DNA of 6,799 bases from Candidatus Krumholzibacteriia bacterium (GTDB lineage: Bacteria; Krumholzibacteriota; Krumholzibacteriia; LZORAL124-64-63): NCBI GenBank assembly GCA_030643455.1, contig DAOWLV010000175.1:1-6799 (forward strand). The letters run 5' to 3'. Positions 1-6,552 of the stretch are shown piece after piece. The notes beneath the pieces are model-generated. The model worked only from the letters and a program-made list of their open reading frames with translations, did no database searches and was not told the origin of the DNA. Position numbers and translations under genes: made by a program. Each line of letters begins with the position of its first letter. The first letter of the stretch is position 1.

Positions 1-70
1 ATGGGTGCAGCGTCAAGTACAGCCAATGATTAACTAAAGATTCCGTAACTAACGTAAAATAAATGAAATA

Positions 71-92
71 CAGGAGGCCAGGGGGCCTCCTG
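71..92. repeat. Perfect 9-bp inverted repeat (hairpin) in the leader
   Basis: Arms CAGGAGGCC (71-79) and GGCCTCCTG (84-92) pair perfectly around a 4-base loop. No T-run follows on the + strand, whereas the sequence to its left (about 53-70) reads T-rich on the - strand. It therefore looks more like a terminator for leftward transcription, or a weak terminator for a gene that ends before the window, than an attenuator of the downstream operon: it lies upstream of the predicted promoter at 148-176 and would not be in that transcript. The surrounding 1-147 stretch is AT-rich, with stops in all three + frames within the first 37 bases, and I see no gene in it. Confidence 0.6.
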
Positions 93-147
93 AAAGCATA
101 TCAGAGAAGTATGATTTGTTAAAAGTTTACGCGATTCTGTTTAAATA

Positions 148-176
148 TTGACAACAAGAAGCCATGTTTTCATACT
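148..176 (+). promoter_or_regulatory. Probable sigma70-type promoter of the arsR-led operon
   Basis: A consensus -35 box TTGACA (148-153) is followed after 17 bases by CATACT (171-176), which matches the TATAAT -10 consensus at 4 of 6 positions. Transcription would start near 182-185, so the mRNA would begin only a few bases before the ATG at 186 and be nearly leaderless. That fits the absence of any Shine-Dalgarno sequence before this ATG. A second, weaker option (TTGTTA at 116-121 with TTAAAT at 141-146, spacing 19) would give a longer leader but still no ribosome site. Confidence 0.55.
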
Positions 177-192
177 TTTGTAGTCATGAAAA
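167..192. promoter_or_regulatory. Candidate ArsR operator: inverted repeat over the -10 box and start codon
   Basis: TTTTCAT (167-173) and ATGAAAA (186-192) form a perfect 7-bp inverted repeat separated by 12 bases. The left arm enters the -10 box and the right arm contains the ATG of the repressor gene. A dimeric winged-helix repressor bound here would block RNA polymerase, which is the usual autoregulation by ArsR-family proteins. Position and symmetry are seen directly; binding by the adjacent repressor is inferred. Confidence 0.45.
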
Positions 193-539
193 TCCGGAAC
201 CTTGAAATCTTCGAAATCCACGCGTCCTATTGCCGCGTTCTGGCCAGTCCCTTGAGGTTGGCTATCCTGGCCTGCCTGGATAAAAGGGAACTCAGCGTGG
301 GCGAACTCGCCGAAATCGTTGGCGTTCCCCTTTCCACAGTCAGTCGCCACCTGAGCGCGTTGAAGGGAAAGCACCTCGTGGTGGCTCGCAAGGAAGGGCA
401 CAAGGTTTTCTACAGTCCGGCTGACCAGAGGATCATCGAAGCCTGCGGTCTCATCCGGAATGTCCTGATCGACGGCATGAAAAAGCGAGGCGAAATCGCC
501 ATGGAAATCAAACCCGACGATATCATCGTCGACGACTAG
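186..539 (+). CDS. ArsR-family winged helix-turn-helix transcriptional repressor
   Basis: This 117-residue protein has the length and layout of the ArsR/SmtB family of dimeric repressors. The N-terminal helices contain the typical ASPLRLAIL stretch (residues 20-28). The helix-turn-helix follows (about 36-64), with recognition helix PLSTVSRHLSALK at 48-60, then the beta-wing (about 65-77, RKEGHKVFYS), and a C-terminal dimerisation helix rich in I and L. The classical metal site ELCVCDL is here ELSVGEL (35-41), with both cysteines absent, so arsenic/antimony sensing at that site is unlikely. The three cysteines are C16, C30 and C87; C30 lies at the end of helix 2, where thiol- or persulfide-sensing relatives (SqrR/BigR type) carry a reactive cysteine. 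The start at 186 is the only sensible one: no upstream in-frame start, and no later ATG, GTG or TTG before residue 20. It lacks a Shine-Dalgarno sequence and may be read from a leaderless mRNA. The gene ends 11 bp before the ferredoxin gene and probably controls the whole operon and itself. Confidence 0.9.
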   Translation: MKIRNLEIFEIHASYCRVLASPLRLAILACLDKRELSVGELAEIVGVPLSTVSRHLSALKGKHLVVARKEGHKVFYSPADQRIIEACGLIRNVLIDGMKKRGEIAMEIKPDDIIVDD

Positions 540-550
540 AGGGGCTTCTC

Positions 551-1438
551 ATGGAGCGAAGGGATTTCCTCAAGAACCTGTGCATCGCCGGGGCATCGGC
601 CGTGGGTGTGGCCGCGGCCGGCGAGGCCGAGGCCGCACGCGAAAAAAAGGAGTTCGTGTCGGTCCTCGTCGATACGACCCGCTGCATCGGTTGCCGCAAC
701 TGCGAGGTGGCCTGCGCCACCGAGAACGGCTTGCCGATTCCGGACAACAAGGATAAGACCGTCTTCGAGAATATTCGGGACATGACACCGGACCAGTGGA
801 CCGTGGTCAACCGTTTCGACACCGATGACGGGGAGATCTTCGTGAAGAAGCAGTGCATGCACTGCAACCAGGCGGCCTGTTCGACGGCCTGTCTGACCCA
901 GGCCATGTACAAGACCGAGGACGGACCGGTCATCTGGCGGGCCTCCAAGTGCATGGGCTGCCGCTTCTGCATGGTCTCGTGTCCCTTCGTGGTGCCCAAG
1001 TTCGAATACCACAGCGCGAATCCCAAGATCCAGAAATGCATCCTTTGCTACGAGCGTCTGGAAGACGGCGGCATCCCGGCCTGCGTCGAATCGTGTCCCG
1101 TGGATGCGCTGCAGTTCGGCTCCCGACGGGAAATGGTGCGGATTGCCCAGAACCGGGTGGTCGACCACCCCGATCAGTACGAGGACCACATCTATGGCCA
1201 AAACGAGGTGGGGGGTACGGGTTGGCTTTATCTCTCGGCGGTGCCTTTCGATCAGATCGGGTTCCGGGATGACCTGAGCCACGAACCGGTTCCCGCGCTG
1301 ACCCAGAATTTTCTCTACGCGGTACCGGTGGTGTTCCTGCTGTGGCCGGCCTTCCTGAACGGCATGCGCTACATCAAGACCGAAGAGGATGAAGAAGCCC
1401 AGATCGAGGAAGTCTACAACCCTGGAGATGAATCATGA
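551..1438 (+). CDS. Tat-exported 4x[4Fe-4S] ferredoxin subunit (HmcB/HybA-like)
   Basis: This 295-residue iron-sulphur subunit should wire electrons between the membrane NrfD-type partner and the periplasmic cytochrome. The N-terminus carries a twin-arginine motif (ERRDFLK, residues 2-8) and a small-residue hydrophobic stretch ending near A29, so the folded protein is exported by Tat. Sixteen cysteines form four cluster-binding groups: C45/C48/C51/C55, C102/C105/C110/C114, C134/C137/C140/C144 and C163/C166/C178/C182. In this fold the groups exchange ligands to hold four [4Fe-4S] clusters. A hydrophobic segment near 253-273 anchors the C-terminus in the membrane, as in HybA and HmcB. A GAGGGG ribosome site (539-544) lies 6 bases before the ATG. 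The stop overlaps the next start by 4 bp (ATGA), indicating translational coupling. HmcB, QrcC, DsrO and HybA share this architecture; exact family assignment within it is uncertain. Confidence 0.93.
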   Translation: MERRDFLKNLCIAGASAVGVAAAGEAEAAREKKEFVSVLVDTTRCIGCRNCEVACATENGLPIPDNKDKTVFENIRDMTPDQWTVVNRFDTDDGEIFVKKQCMHCNQAACSTACLTQAMYKTEDGPVIWRASKCMGCRFCMVSCPFVVPKFEYHSANPKIQKCILCYERLEDGGIPACVESCPVDALQFGSRREMVRIAQNRVVDHPDQYEDHIYGQNEVGGTGWLYLSAVPFDQIGFRDDLSHEPVPALTQNFLYAVPVVFLLWPAFLNGMRYIKTEEDEEAQIEEVYNPGDES

Positions 1439-2715
1439 GTGAATTCCAGGCTTCCGGCTCTCCGCAAATCGTGCCGATAAAGAGCGATCCGGTGGGACCC
1501 AGTTCTCCTCAGATCGGCAGCATCGGAGATTTCCTGGGTTTCCTTCTGAGTGAAATGAAACCCAAGGGCAAGCTGATCACGCCGTTCAACGTAATTTCGT
1601 CGATCATCGTGGCGGTGGGATTGGTCCTGATCGTGATCCGTTTCGTCTACGGGATCGGCTCCATCACCAATCTGGATCAGGATAATCCCTGGGGCATCTG
1701 GATCGGGTTCGATGTGGTCACGGGCGTCGCCATGGCGGGCGGGGCCTACGTCATGACTTTCATCGTCTACATCCTGGGCCGGAAGCGTTATCACGCCATC
1801 GTAAGGTCGGTTGTCCTGAACGGGTTTTTGGCCTACCTGTTCTACGCCGGCGCCCTGATGCTGGATCTGGGACGGCCCTGGAACATCATCAACCCGATCA
1901 TCGGCAACAACTTCGGGGTCAGCTCGGTGCTGTTCCTGGTGGCCTGGCACTTCATGCTCTACATGGCGGCGGAACTCATTGAATTCTCCCCCGCGATTGC
2001 CGAATGGCTGGGCATGAAGAGGCTGCGAAAGATCCTCGGCGGTCTGACGATCGCTTCGGTCATCTTCGGCATCACGCTGTCGACCCTGCACCAGTCGGGG
2101 TTGGGCGCCCTGTTCCTGATGGCCGAAAGCAAGATTCACCCCCTGTGGTACACGGAGTTCATTCCGGTGCTTTTCCTGGTGTCGAGCGTGTTCGCCGGCC
2201 TGTCAATGGTGATCCTCGAAGGCTCCCTCAGCCACAAGGTCTTCGCGGCCCGGGTGAGCAAGGATCTGCATCACCGCCACGACGATATCACGATCGGGCT
2301 CGGCAAGATCTGCGCCGGGGCCATGTTCGTCTATTTCTTCCTCAAGGTACTGGTGCTGATTCATGGCCAGCAGTGGGATCTGCTGATGACCGGCTGGGGC
2401 GCCTGGTACCTGGTCGAACTCATCGGTTTCGTGCTGGTTCCCCTGGCCCTTTTCTTCCGGGCCGTCAGGGATGAGAAGGTCAAAATGGTCAAGGTGGCCG
2501 CCGCCCTGGCCCTGACCGGCATCATCCTGAACCGGATCAACATTTCGGTCATCGCCTTCAACTGGTTCGCGGAAAACCCCTACGTTCCCCACTGGGCGGA
2601 ATACTGGGTCACCGCGACAATCATTTGCCTGGAAATCTGGGCCTTGCGCTGGATCGTCAACCGGATGCCGGTGCTGGGGGACCCCCCTGCCTGGGCGCGG
2701 GATCTGGATCATTAG
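1435..2715 (+). CDS. NrfD/HmcC-type quinone-interacting integral membrane subunit
   Basis: This 426-residue membrane protein has about ten predicted helices (near residues 52-72, 90-114, 125-144, 161-183, 201-217, 241-262, 287-309, 323-343, 352-378 and 389-408) after a roughly 50-residue hydrophilic N-terminus. It carries blocks typical of the HmcC/HybB branch of the NrfD family: NPWGIWIGFD (84-93), DLGRPWN (144-150) and STLHQSGLG (216-224), followed by IHPLWYTE. Family members bind menaquinone or menaquinol without haem and pass electrons to or from the partner ferredoxin subunit. Ten helices, rather than the eight of the PsrC/NrfD type, fits the Hmc/HybB type. The ATG at 1435 is supported by GGAG (1424-1427) and by the 4-bp overlap with the ferredoxin gene. 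The right half of the window encodes a clear paralogue with the same blocks. Direction of electron flow cannot be read from sequence. Confidence 0.93.
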   Translation: MSEFQASGSPQIVPIKSDPVGPSSPQIGSIGDFLGFLLSEMKPKGKLITPFNVISSIIVAVGLVLIVIRFVYGIGSITNLDQDNPWGIWIGFDVVTGVAMAGGAYVMTFIVYILGRKRYHAIVRSVVLNGFLAYLFYAGALMLDLGRPWNIINPIIGNNFGVSSVLFLVAWHFMLYMAAELIEFSPAIAEWLGMKRLRKILGGLTIASVIFGITLSTLHQSGLGALFLMAESKIHPLWYTEFIPVLFLVSSVFAGLSMVILEGSLSHKVFAARVSKDLHHRHDDITIGLGKICAGAMFVYFFLKVLVLIHGQQWDLLMTGWGAWYLVELIGFVLVPLALFFRAVRDEKVKMVKVAAALALTGIILNRINISVIAFNWFAENPYVPHWAEYWVTATIICLEIWALRWIVNRMPVLGDPPAWARDLDH

Positions 2716-2728
2716 GAAAGGTGCCGTC

Positions 2729-2875
2729 ATGGCTGAGTACACGTTTGTCGATATCTTCGCCACCAAGGGCATCGAATACATGGTGGTGCTCCTCTACTTC
2801 GTCTTGTTCGTGGTTTTTACCAGAAACCTGGAAGCTCCCAAAAAAGGCGGCAAAAAGCCGGCCCGAAAGGATTAG
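2729..2875 (+). CDS. Small single-helix membrane protein (HmcD-like)
   Basis: This 48-residue ORF lies in the 162-base gap between the NrfD-type gene and the cytochrome gene. The ribosome site AGGAAAGG (2714-2721) runs out of the stop codon of the preceding gene and sits 7 bases before the ATG. The TAG stop is 2 bases before the cytochrome ATG, so it fits the operon exactly. The protein starts MAEYTFVDIFATKG, has one strongly hydrophobic helix (about 18-31, rich in V, L, F and Y), then a very basic tail with eight K/R residues among the last seventeen, which predicts a cytoplasmic C-terminus. The D. vulgaris hmc operon has a gene of similar size and position (hmcD, about 5.8 kDa). A role as a small structural subunit of the membrane complex is an analogy, not shown here. 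The other set has no counterpart between NrfD and cytochrome. Confidence 0.82.
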   Translation: MAEYTFVDIFATKGIEYMVVLLYFVLFVVFTRNLEAPKKGGKKPARKD

Positions 2876-2877
2876 TC

Positions 2878-4047
2878 ATGCGGATTCCCAGCAACTCGGA
2901 ACATGCCCAATCGCCCACCCTGTGGGCCCTCGGCCTGGTGATCGGGATCGGCCTGATGGCATGCGGGTCCCCTGCCGGGGCCTTTGATGACTACGTTCCC
3001 AACACCAGCGGGAACACGGCCTGTGCCATTTGCCACACTTGTGAGTTCCCGACCGGTAATGACCTTTGTCTCAACAAGGATTTCTGCATCAGGTCCCAGG
3101 GGGCCATGGGTCAGGGCGGCCTGCCGGGCCTGAAGATCATGGTCATGGACGAAATGGAAAAGGTCTACGATCCGGTCTATTTCAATCATGAAAAACATGC
3201 CCAGATGAGTGCGATGAGTAACGGCTGCGTGGAATGCCACCACTTCATGCCTCCTTCAGCTGGACATCCGGCCTGCAAGGAGTGCCATGTACCCGAGAGT
3301 CTGCACAGCAAGATTCAGCCGGGGCTGAAGGCCGCCTACCACCGCCAGTGCCTGGGCTGTCATACGGAATGGGATACCGAAACCCATTGCGAGTTCTGCC
3401 ACCGCAAGAAGGACGGCGGAATGACCGAAGCCGAATTGGCGAAATTGCCCTTCTCTGGCCACGCCCCCCCACTGGCGGTCAAGGACCTGATCATTTTCGA
3501 GACTGATTACGACGACGGGGACAAGGTCCCGTTCCACCACAGCAATCATGTGGAGCTCTACGACCGGGACTGCAGTATCTGCCACAAGGACGAGACCTGC
3601 GCCAGTTGCCATGTCCACGGCATCGAATCCCATCCCCTGGGGTTGATCAGCGAAGTTGATCTTCACGAAACCTGCTACCAGTGCCATGACGAGGACAAAG
3701 GCTGCGAACAGTGCCACGGCCGCAATAAAAACGACCTGTTCAACCATGCCGAGGTCGGCTGGGAACTGCAGCCCTATCACAAGGTCCTGCAGTGCAACGA
3801 TTGCCACCACACGCGAGGCAAGTACACCGCCAACGATCCCCGCTGCGGAACCTGTCACTTCGACGGCTGGGACGAAAAACACTTCAACCATGGCATCACC
3901 GGAGTGGTGCTCGACGAGGTCCACGCGGATTCCGACTGCCGGGACTGCCATGTGGGCGGCGTGGGGCACAAGGCCTCGTGCGAGGAATGCCACGATGATG
4001 GGCGCGTCTGGACCAGGCACGCCAGCTTCGGTCTGGGGATCGAATAG
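2878..4047 (+). CDS. 13-haem periplasmic cytochrome c (class III-like, Hmc-type partner)
   Basis: This 389-residue protein has 13 CXXCH haem-attachment motifs, at residues 49, 117, 133, 158, 171, 232, 241, 266, 276, 306, 323, 354 and 368. Histidine-rich stretches of class III type, FNHEKH (102-107) and FHHSNH (219-224), plausibly supply distal ligands for bis-histidine haems. The layout reads as one N-terminal haem plus three tetrahaem blocks (1+4+4+4). An N-terminal hydrophobic segment (about 15-28) serves for Sec export. It ends in LMAC (26-29), which resembles a lipobox, and is followed by AGA (33-35), a plausible signal peptidase I site, so either a lipoprotein or a soluble periplasmic form is possible. 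Three extra cysteines, C55, C64 and C70, follow haem 1. AAAGGA (2866-2871) supports the start. As last gene of the operon, it should exchange electrons between the membrane complex and other periplasmic cytochromes. Haem number differs from HmcA (16), 9HcA (9), QrcA (6) and TmcA (4). Confidence 0.93.
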   Translation: MRIPSNSEHAQSPTLWALGLVIGIGLMACGSPAGAFDDYVPNTSGNTACAICHTCEFPTGNDLCLNKDFCIRSQGAMGQGGLPGLKIMVMDEMEKVYDPVYFNHEKHAQMSAMSNGCVECHHFMPPSAGHPACKECHVPESLHSKIQPGLKAAYHRQCLGCHTEWDTETHCEFCHRKKDGGMTEAELAKLPFSGHAPPLAVKDLIIFETDYDDGDKVPFHHSNHVELYDRDCSICHKDETCASCHVHGIESHPLGLISEVDLHETCYQCHDEDKGCEQCHGRNKNDLFNHAEVGWELQPYHKVLQCNDCHHTRGKYTANDPRCGTCHFDGWDEKHFNHGITGVVLDEVHADSDCRDCHVGGVGHKASCEECHDDGRVWTRHASFGLGIE

Positions 4048-4071
4048 ACCCGGGTCAGGTTTACAAATGAA

Positions 4072-4099
4072 AAAGGGGCGGCCGCCCGGCCGCCCCTTT
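4072..4099. terminator. Bidirectional rho-independent terminator between the convergent operons
   Basis: AAAGGGGCGGCC (4072-4083) pairs perfectly with GGCCGCCCCTTT (4088-4099) around a GCCC loop. The + strand stem ends in TTT and continues CTTT; on the - strand the stem runs into five T's followed by CATTTG. It lies 24 bp after the left cytochrome stop and 16 bp after the right cytochrome stop, so one hairpin can end both transcripts. Confidence 0.9.
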
Positions 4100-4115
4100 C
4101 TTTCCCCCCCCTGCG

Positions 4116-5264
4116 CTACAATCTGGTCCCCGGCAACTTCTCCGGAAGCATGGATTCGTCGTGGCAATCCTCGCAGCTGGGCTGGACGCTGAAGTCCATC
4201 TCCAGGTGGCAATCGCTGCAATCCAGATCTTCGTGGTCTTCGCTCAGGACCAGACCGGTCACCTTGTGGTCGAAAGAGCCGACCTCCCAGTGGATGTGGC
4301 AAGAGGTGCACTTGTCCGACGGGGTGCGGAAATCCTGGGGGGAGCCGTGGCAGGTTTTGCAGGCCACATCGGTGTGATGGGGATCAAGCGCCCAGCCCGC
4401 GGTATGGGTATGTTCGAACATGGGCATGGGATCCTGGGTATGGCAGAATCCGCAATCCCGTTCCCCATGACAGGCGCAACAGGTGGTCAGGTGATTCAGG
4501 CTCTGGTGCTGGGCCAGACCGGCGTCGTGGCACCTTCTGCAGCTGTCGCCCCGATGGCAGTCCACGCACTTGAGTCCGAACATATTCACATGATCGTTGT
4601 GGTGGAACGTGACCAGGGCGCCCTTTTCATAGCTCGTTTCGTAGGTGTAGGTGGGAACCGCTTCGATCTTGGGGTGGGGAATACCTACGATGTCGGTGGT
4701 GTCCGCCACCGCCGATCCGATGCCCTCGTGAACCTGTTCGTGACAGAACCCACAGGCGCTCTGGTGGCTCCAGTCCCTGTGGCAATTCATGCATTGCCGG
4801 TGATAGGCTCCCTTGAGGGCCGGCTGGTTCAGGCTTACAGGGCCCTTTGTCGCGTCATGACACTCCCGGCAGGGGGGGATGACCCCCGATTGCTCCGAAT
4901 AGTGATGACAGTTTTCGCAACCGCCGGCCATGTTGGACATGTCCGCGTGGAGACGGTGAGCAAAGATCACCGGGCGGTAAAGATCAGACAGCTGGTCGAT
5001 GATGACGATCTCGGGCCCTTCACCCGCCTCGTGCTGGCCGTAGAAATGGCTGCTGTGGCGCGGGCAGTGGACCATGCAGGGGTCGTCAGAGGTGGGATGC
5101 TCACACTTGTGACAGCTCGCGCAGGCGGTCACCTTTTCCATCGCCGGGGCGTGCATGGGGTCTTTTGGGTGAAGGGGGTCCACGATCTGGCCTACGGTCA
5201 GGTCAGGGGCTGTAATCAGGATCAGCCCGAGAATCAGCAACTGAAAAATTGGTGACTTACGCAT
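4116..5264 (-). CDS. Second 13-haem periplasmic cytochrome c, paralogue of the 2878-4047 product
   Basis: This 382-residue protein also has 13 CXXCH motifs, at residues 48, 116, 132, 158, 171, 233, 242, 262, 271, 302, 319, 349 and 364. The distances between successive motifs match those of the left cytochrome within one residue except at haem 7 to 8 (20 against 25 residues). Shared stretches include FxHxxHA before haem 2, KxAYHRQC at haem 4, FHHxxHV before haem 6, and TGxVLxxxH before haem 12. The hydrophobic signal segment (about 7-25) has no cysteine and is probably cleaved near G25, giving a soluble periplasmic protein. Non-haem cysteines C54, C63 and C67 match those of the paralogue; the haem 8 motif is CCACH, with an extra cysteine inside. 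The ATG at 5264 overlaps the end of the NrfD-type gene by 8 bp and follows a very strong GAGGAGGAGG ribosome site embedded in that gene. Role as for the paralogue: periplasmic electron exchange for its own membrane pair. Confidence 0.93.
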   Translation of the reverse strand: MRKSPIFQLLILGLILITAPDLTVGQIVDPLHPKDPMHAPAMEKVTACASCHKCEHPTSDDPCMVHCPRHSSHFYGQHEAGEGPEIVIIDQLSDLYRPVIFAHRLHADMSNMAGGCENCHHYSEQSGVIPPCRECHDATKGPVSLNQPALKGAYHRQCMNCHRDWSHQSACGFCHEQVHEGIGSAVADTTDIVGIPHPKIEAVPTYTYETSYEKGALVTFHHNDHVNMFGLKCVDCHRGDSCRRCHDAGLAQHQSLNHLTTCCACHGERDCGFCHTQDPMPMFEHTHTAGWALDPHHTDVACKTCHGSPQDFRTPSDKCTSCHIHWEVGSFDHKVTGLVLSEDHEDLDCSDCHLEMDFSVQPSCEDCHDESMLPEKLPGTRL

Positions 5265-6552
5265 GTTCGACCTCCTCCTCGGCAGGCAGTACCGGGAAGA
5301 TGAATACCCAGATCCGGTAGAGAAGCACGATCAGGGAAATCATCCCCACTGTCAGCATGATCTCGGTCCAGGCGGGGAAATACTGGCCTTCGGAGTAGGG
5401 TGGGATATAACCGGTGACAAAGACGTTGAACCGGTTGAGAACCACACCGAACACGACCATGGCCGCAGCCGAAAAGAGCCAGACGGGGTGCCGCCTGAGC
5501 CTGTGGCTGAGGAACAGGAAGGTCGGGATGATCACCCCCACGCCCATTTCGATCCAGAACATCAGCGCGCGGAAGTTGGCCTCGAACATGAAGCGCAAGG
5601 CGTCCCGGTTGACCAGGTCGATGACCTTGGCCGCGAAGTAGACGACCAGCAGCAGGGGGATCATGCGGGCCAGGGGGCTGAGCACATGCATCTCGATGGG
5701 ACGCTTGAAGGACCGCGAGGCCAGGATCGATTCGAAGATGGCCATGGCCAGGCCCACGGCGAAGGCTGACAGCAAAAAGAGCAAAGGCAACACCGGAGTG
5801 AACCACAGGGGATGGAGCTTGCTCGGGGCGATGGCCATCAGGGTGCCCAGGGATGACTGGTGCGCGCAGGACAGGACCACGCCGGCGATGATGAAGAAGG
5901 TCATCACCCTGGCGAGGGTCTTGTCCAGGACCCGCAGGAACCCGTCCAGGAATCCGTTCATCTTGCCCAGCACACCCGGCAGGTTCACCCGGCCGATGAA
6001 GCGCTCGCAGACGATGGGCAGAAACTCGATGTACAGCACCGTCAGATAGATCATGACACACATGCCGACCTCAAACAGGGCGGAGTTGCCCTGCCACATG
6101 GAAGGCATCATCACGTGCCAGATGTTGTAGTAACGACCCAGATCAACACAGACTCCGAGACCCACGAAGGTGTAGCCGATGGCCGCCGTCAGCAGGGCCG
6201 GCCTGACCAGGACGTGGTACTTCTCATTGTTCATGACGTGGGCGATGAAAGCCATGGTGAAACCGCCGGCGGCCAGGGCGACGCCCGAGGCCACGTCGAT
6301 GCCGATCCAGATACCCCACGGGTACTGGTCGTTGAAGTTGGTCATCGGTCCAAGTCCCACAAACAGGCGAGTCACCAGGGTGGCCACTCCTGCGGCGGCC
6401 AGGATCGCAATGACGATCACCCCGGGGGTGAAGAAGGGGACGGCCGAGTTGCCGGCCAACGGGAGGGCCTTATGGTGGCCCTGGGACGGGTTGACCACCG
6501 GGACGGTGCCCTCCAGGAAGGCCGCACTGTCATTTTGCATGGAGTCAGCCAT
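5257..6552 (-). CDS. Second NrfD/HmcC-type quinone-interacting membrane subunit
   Basis: This 431-residue protein has about ten predicted helices (near 45-65, 80-107, 119-136, 158-180, 214-233, 252-274, 296-313, 331-350, 358-380 and 397-418). It is a clear paralogue of the 1435-2715 product: YPWGIWIGID (78-87), VDLGRYYNI (136-144), HQSSLGT (231-237) and SKLHPLWFTP (244-253) match its conserved blocks, and VLNRFNVF (371-378) matches its ILNRINIS. As in the HmcC/HybB branch of the NrfD family, it should bind menaquinone or menaquinol and pair with the ferredoxin subunit encoded just upstream. The ATG at 6552 overlaps that gene by 8 bp and follows an AAGGAGG ribosome site about 7 bases upstream. 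A second in-frame ATG four codons later is possible but further from that site. The C-terminus ends in an acidic EEEVEHA tail, whose codons double as the ribosome site of the cytochrome gene. Confidence 0.93.
   Translation of the reverse strand: MADSMQNDSAAFLEGTVPVVNPSQGHHKALPLAGNSAVPFFTPGVIVIAILAAAGVATLVTRLFVGLGPMTNFNDQYPWGIWIGIDVASGVALAAGGFTMAFIAHVMNNEKYHVLVRPALLTAAIGYTFVGLGVCVDLGRYYNIWHVMMPSMWQGNSALFEVGMCVMIYLTVLYIEFLPIVCERFIGRVNLPGVLGKMNGFLDGFLRVLDKTLARVMTFFIIAGVVLSCAHQSSLGTLMAIAPSKLHPLWFTPVLPLLFLLSAFAVGLAMAIFESILASRSFKRPIEMHVLSPLARMIPLLLVVYFAAKVIDLVNRDALRFMFEANFRALMFWIEMGVGVIIPTFLFLSHRLRRHPVWLFSAAAMVVFGVVLNRFNVFVTGYIPPYSEGQYFPAWTEIMLTVGMISLIVLLYRIWVFIFPVLPAEEEVEHA

Noticed and set aside
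1..33. Short open stretch ATG to TAA at the left edge (10 codons)
   Set aside because: Too short to judge; it may be the end of an upstream gene or chance. All three + frames close by position 37.
71..92. Hairpin as a transcription attenuator or riboswitch of the operon
   Set aside because: It lies upstream of the predicted promoter and is a simple stem without a T-run on the + strand or any alternative pairing I could see.
536..1282. 248-codon open frame on the - strand opposite the ferredoxin gene
   Set aside because: The + strand has sixteen cluster cysteines, a Tat motif and operon spacing; the antisense product shows no domain or ribosome site.
2625..2987. 120-codon + strand frame overlapping the NrfD end, the small gene and the cytochrome start
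   Set aside because: It overlaps three genes in another frame, is Ser/Pro/Arg-rich without a domain, and the 48-residue frame has a better ribosome site and fit.
3256..4311. 351-codon open frame on the - strand across the first cytochrome and the terminator
   Set aside because: It runs through the terminator hairpin and into both cytochrome genes, with low-complexity Arg/Gly/Val-rich composition typical of a GC-rich shadow frame.
4161..5255. 364-codon open frame on the + strand opposite the second cytochrome
   Set aside because: It is the antisense shadow of the CXXCH-rich gene: TGCCAC codon pairs read as GTGGCA (Val-Ala) on the other strand, and the GC-rich codons keep that frame free of stops. 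The product has no recognisable domain, while the - strand frame has 13 haem motifs, a signal peptide and a strong ribosome site.
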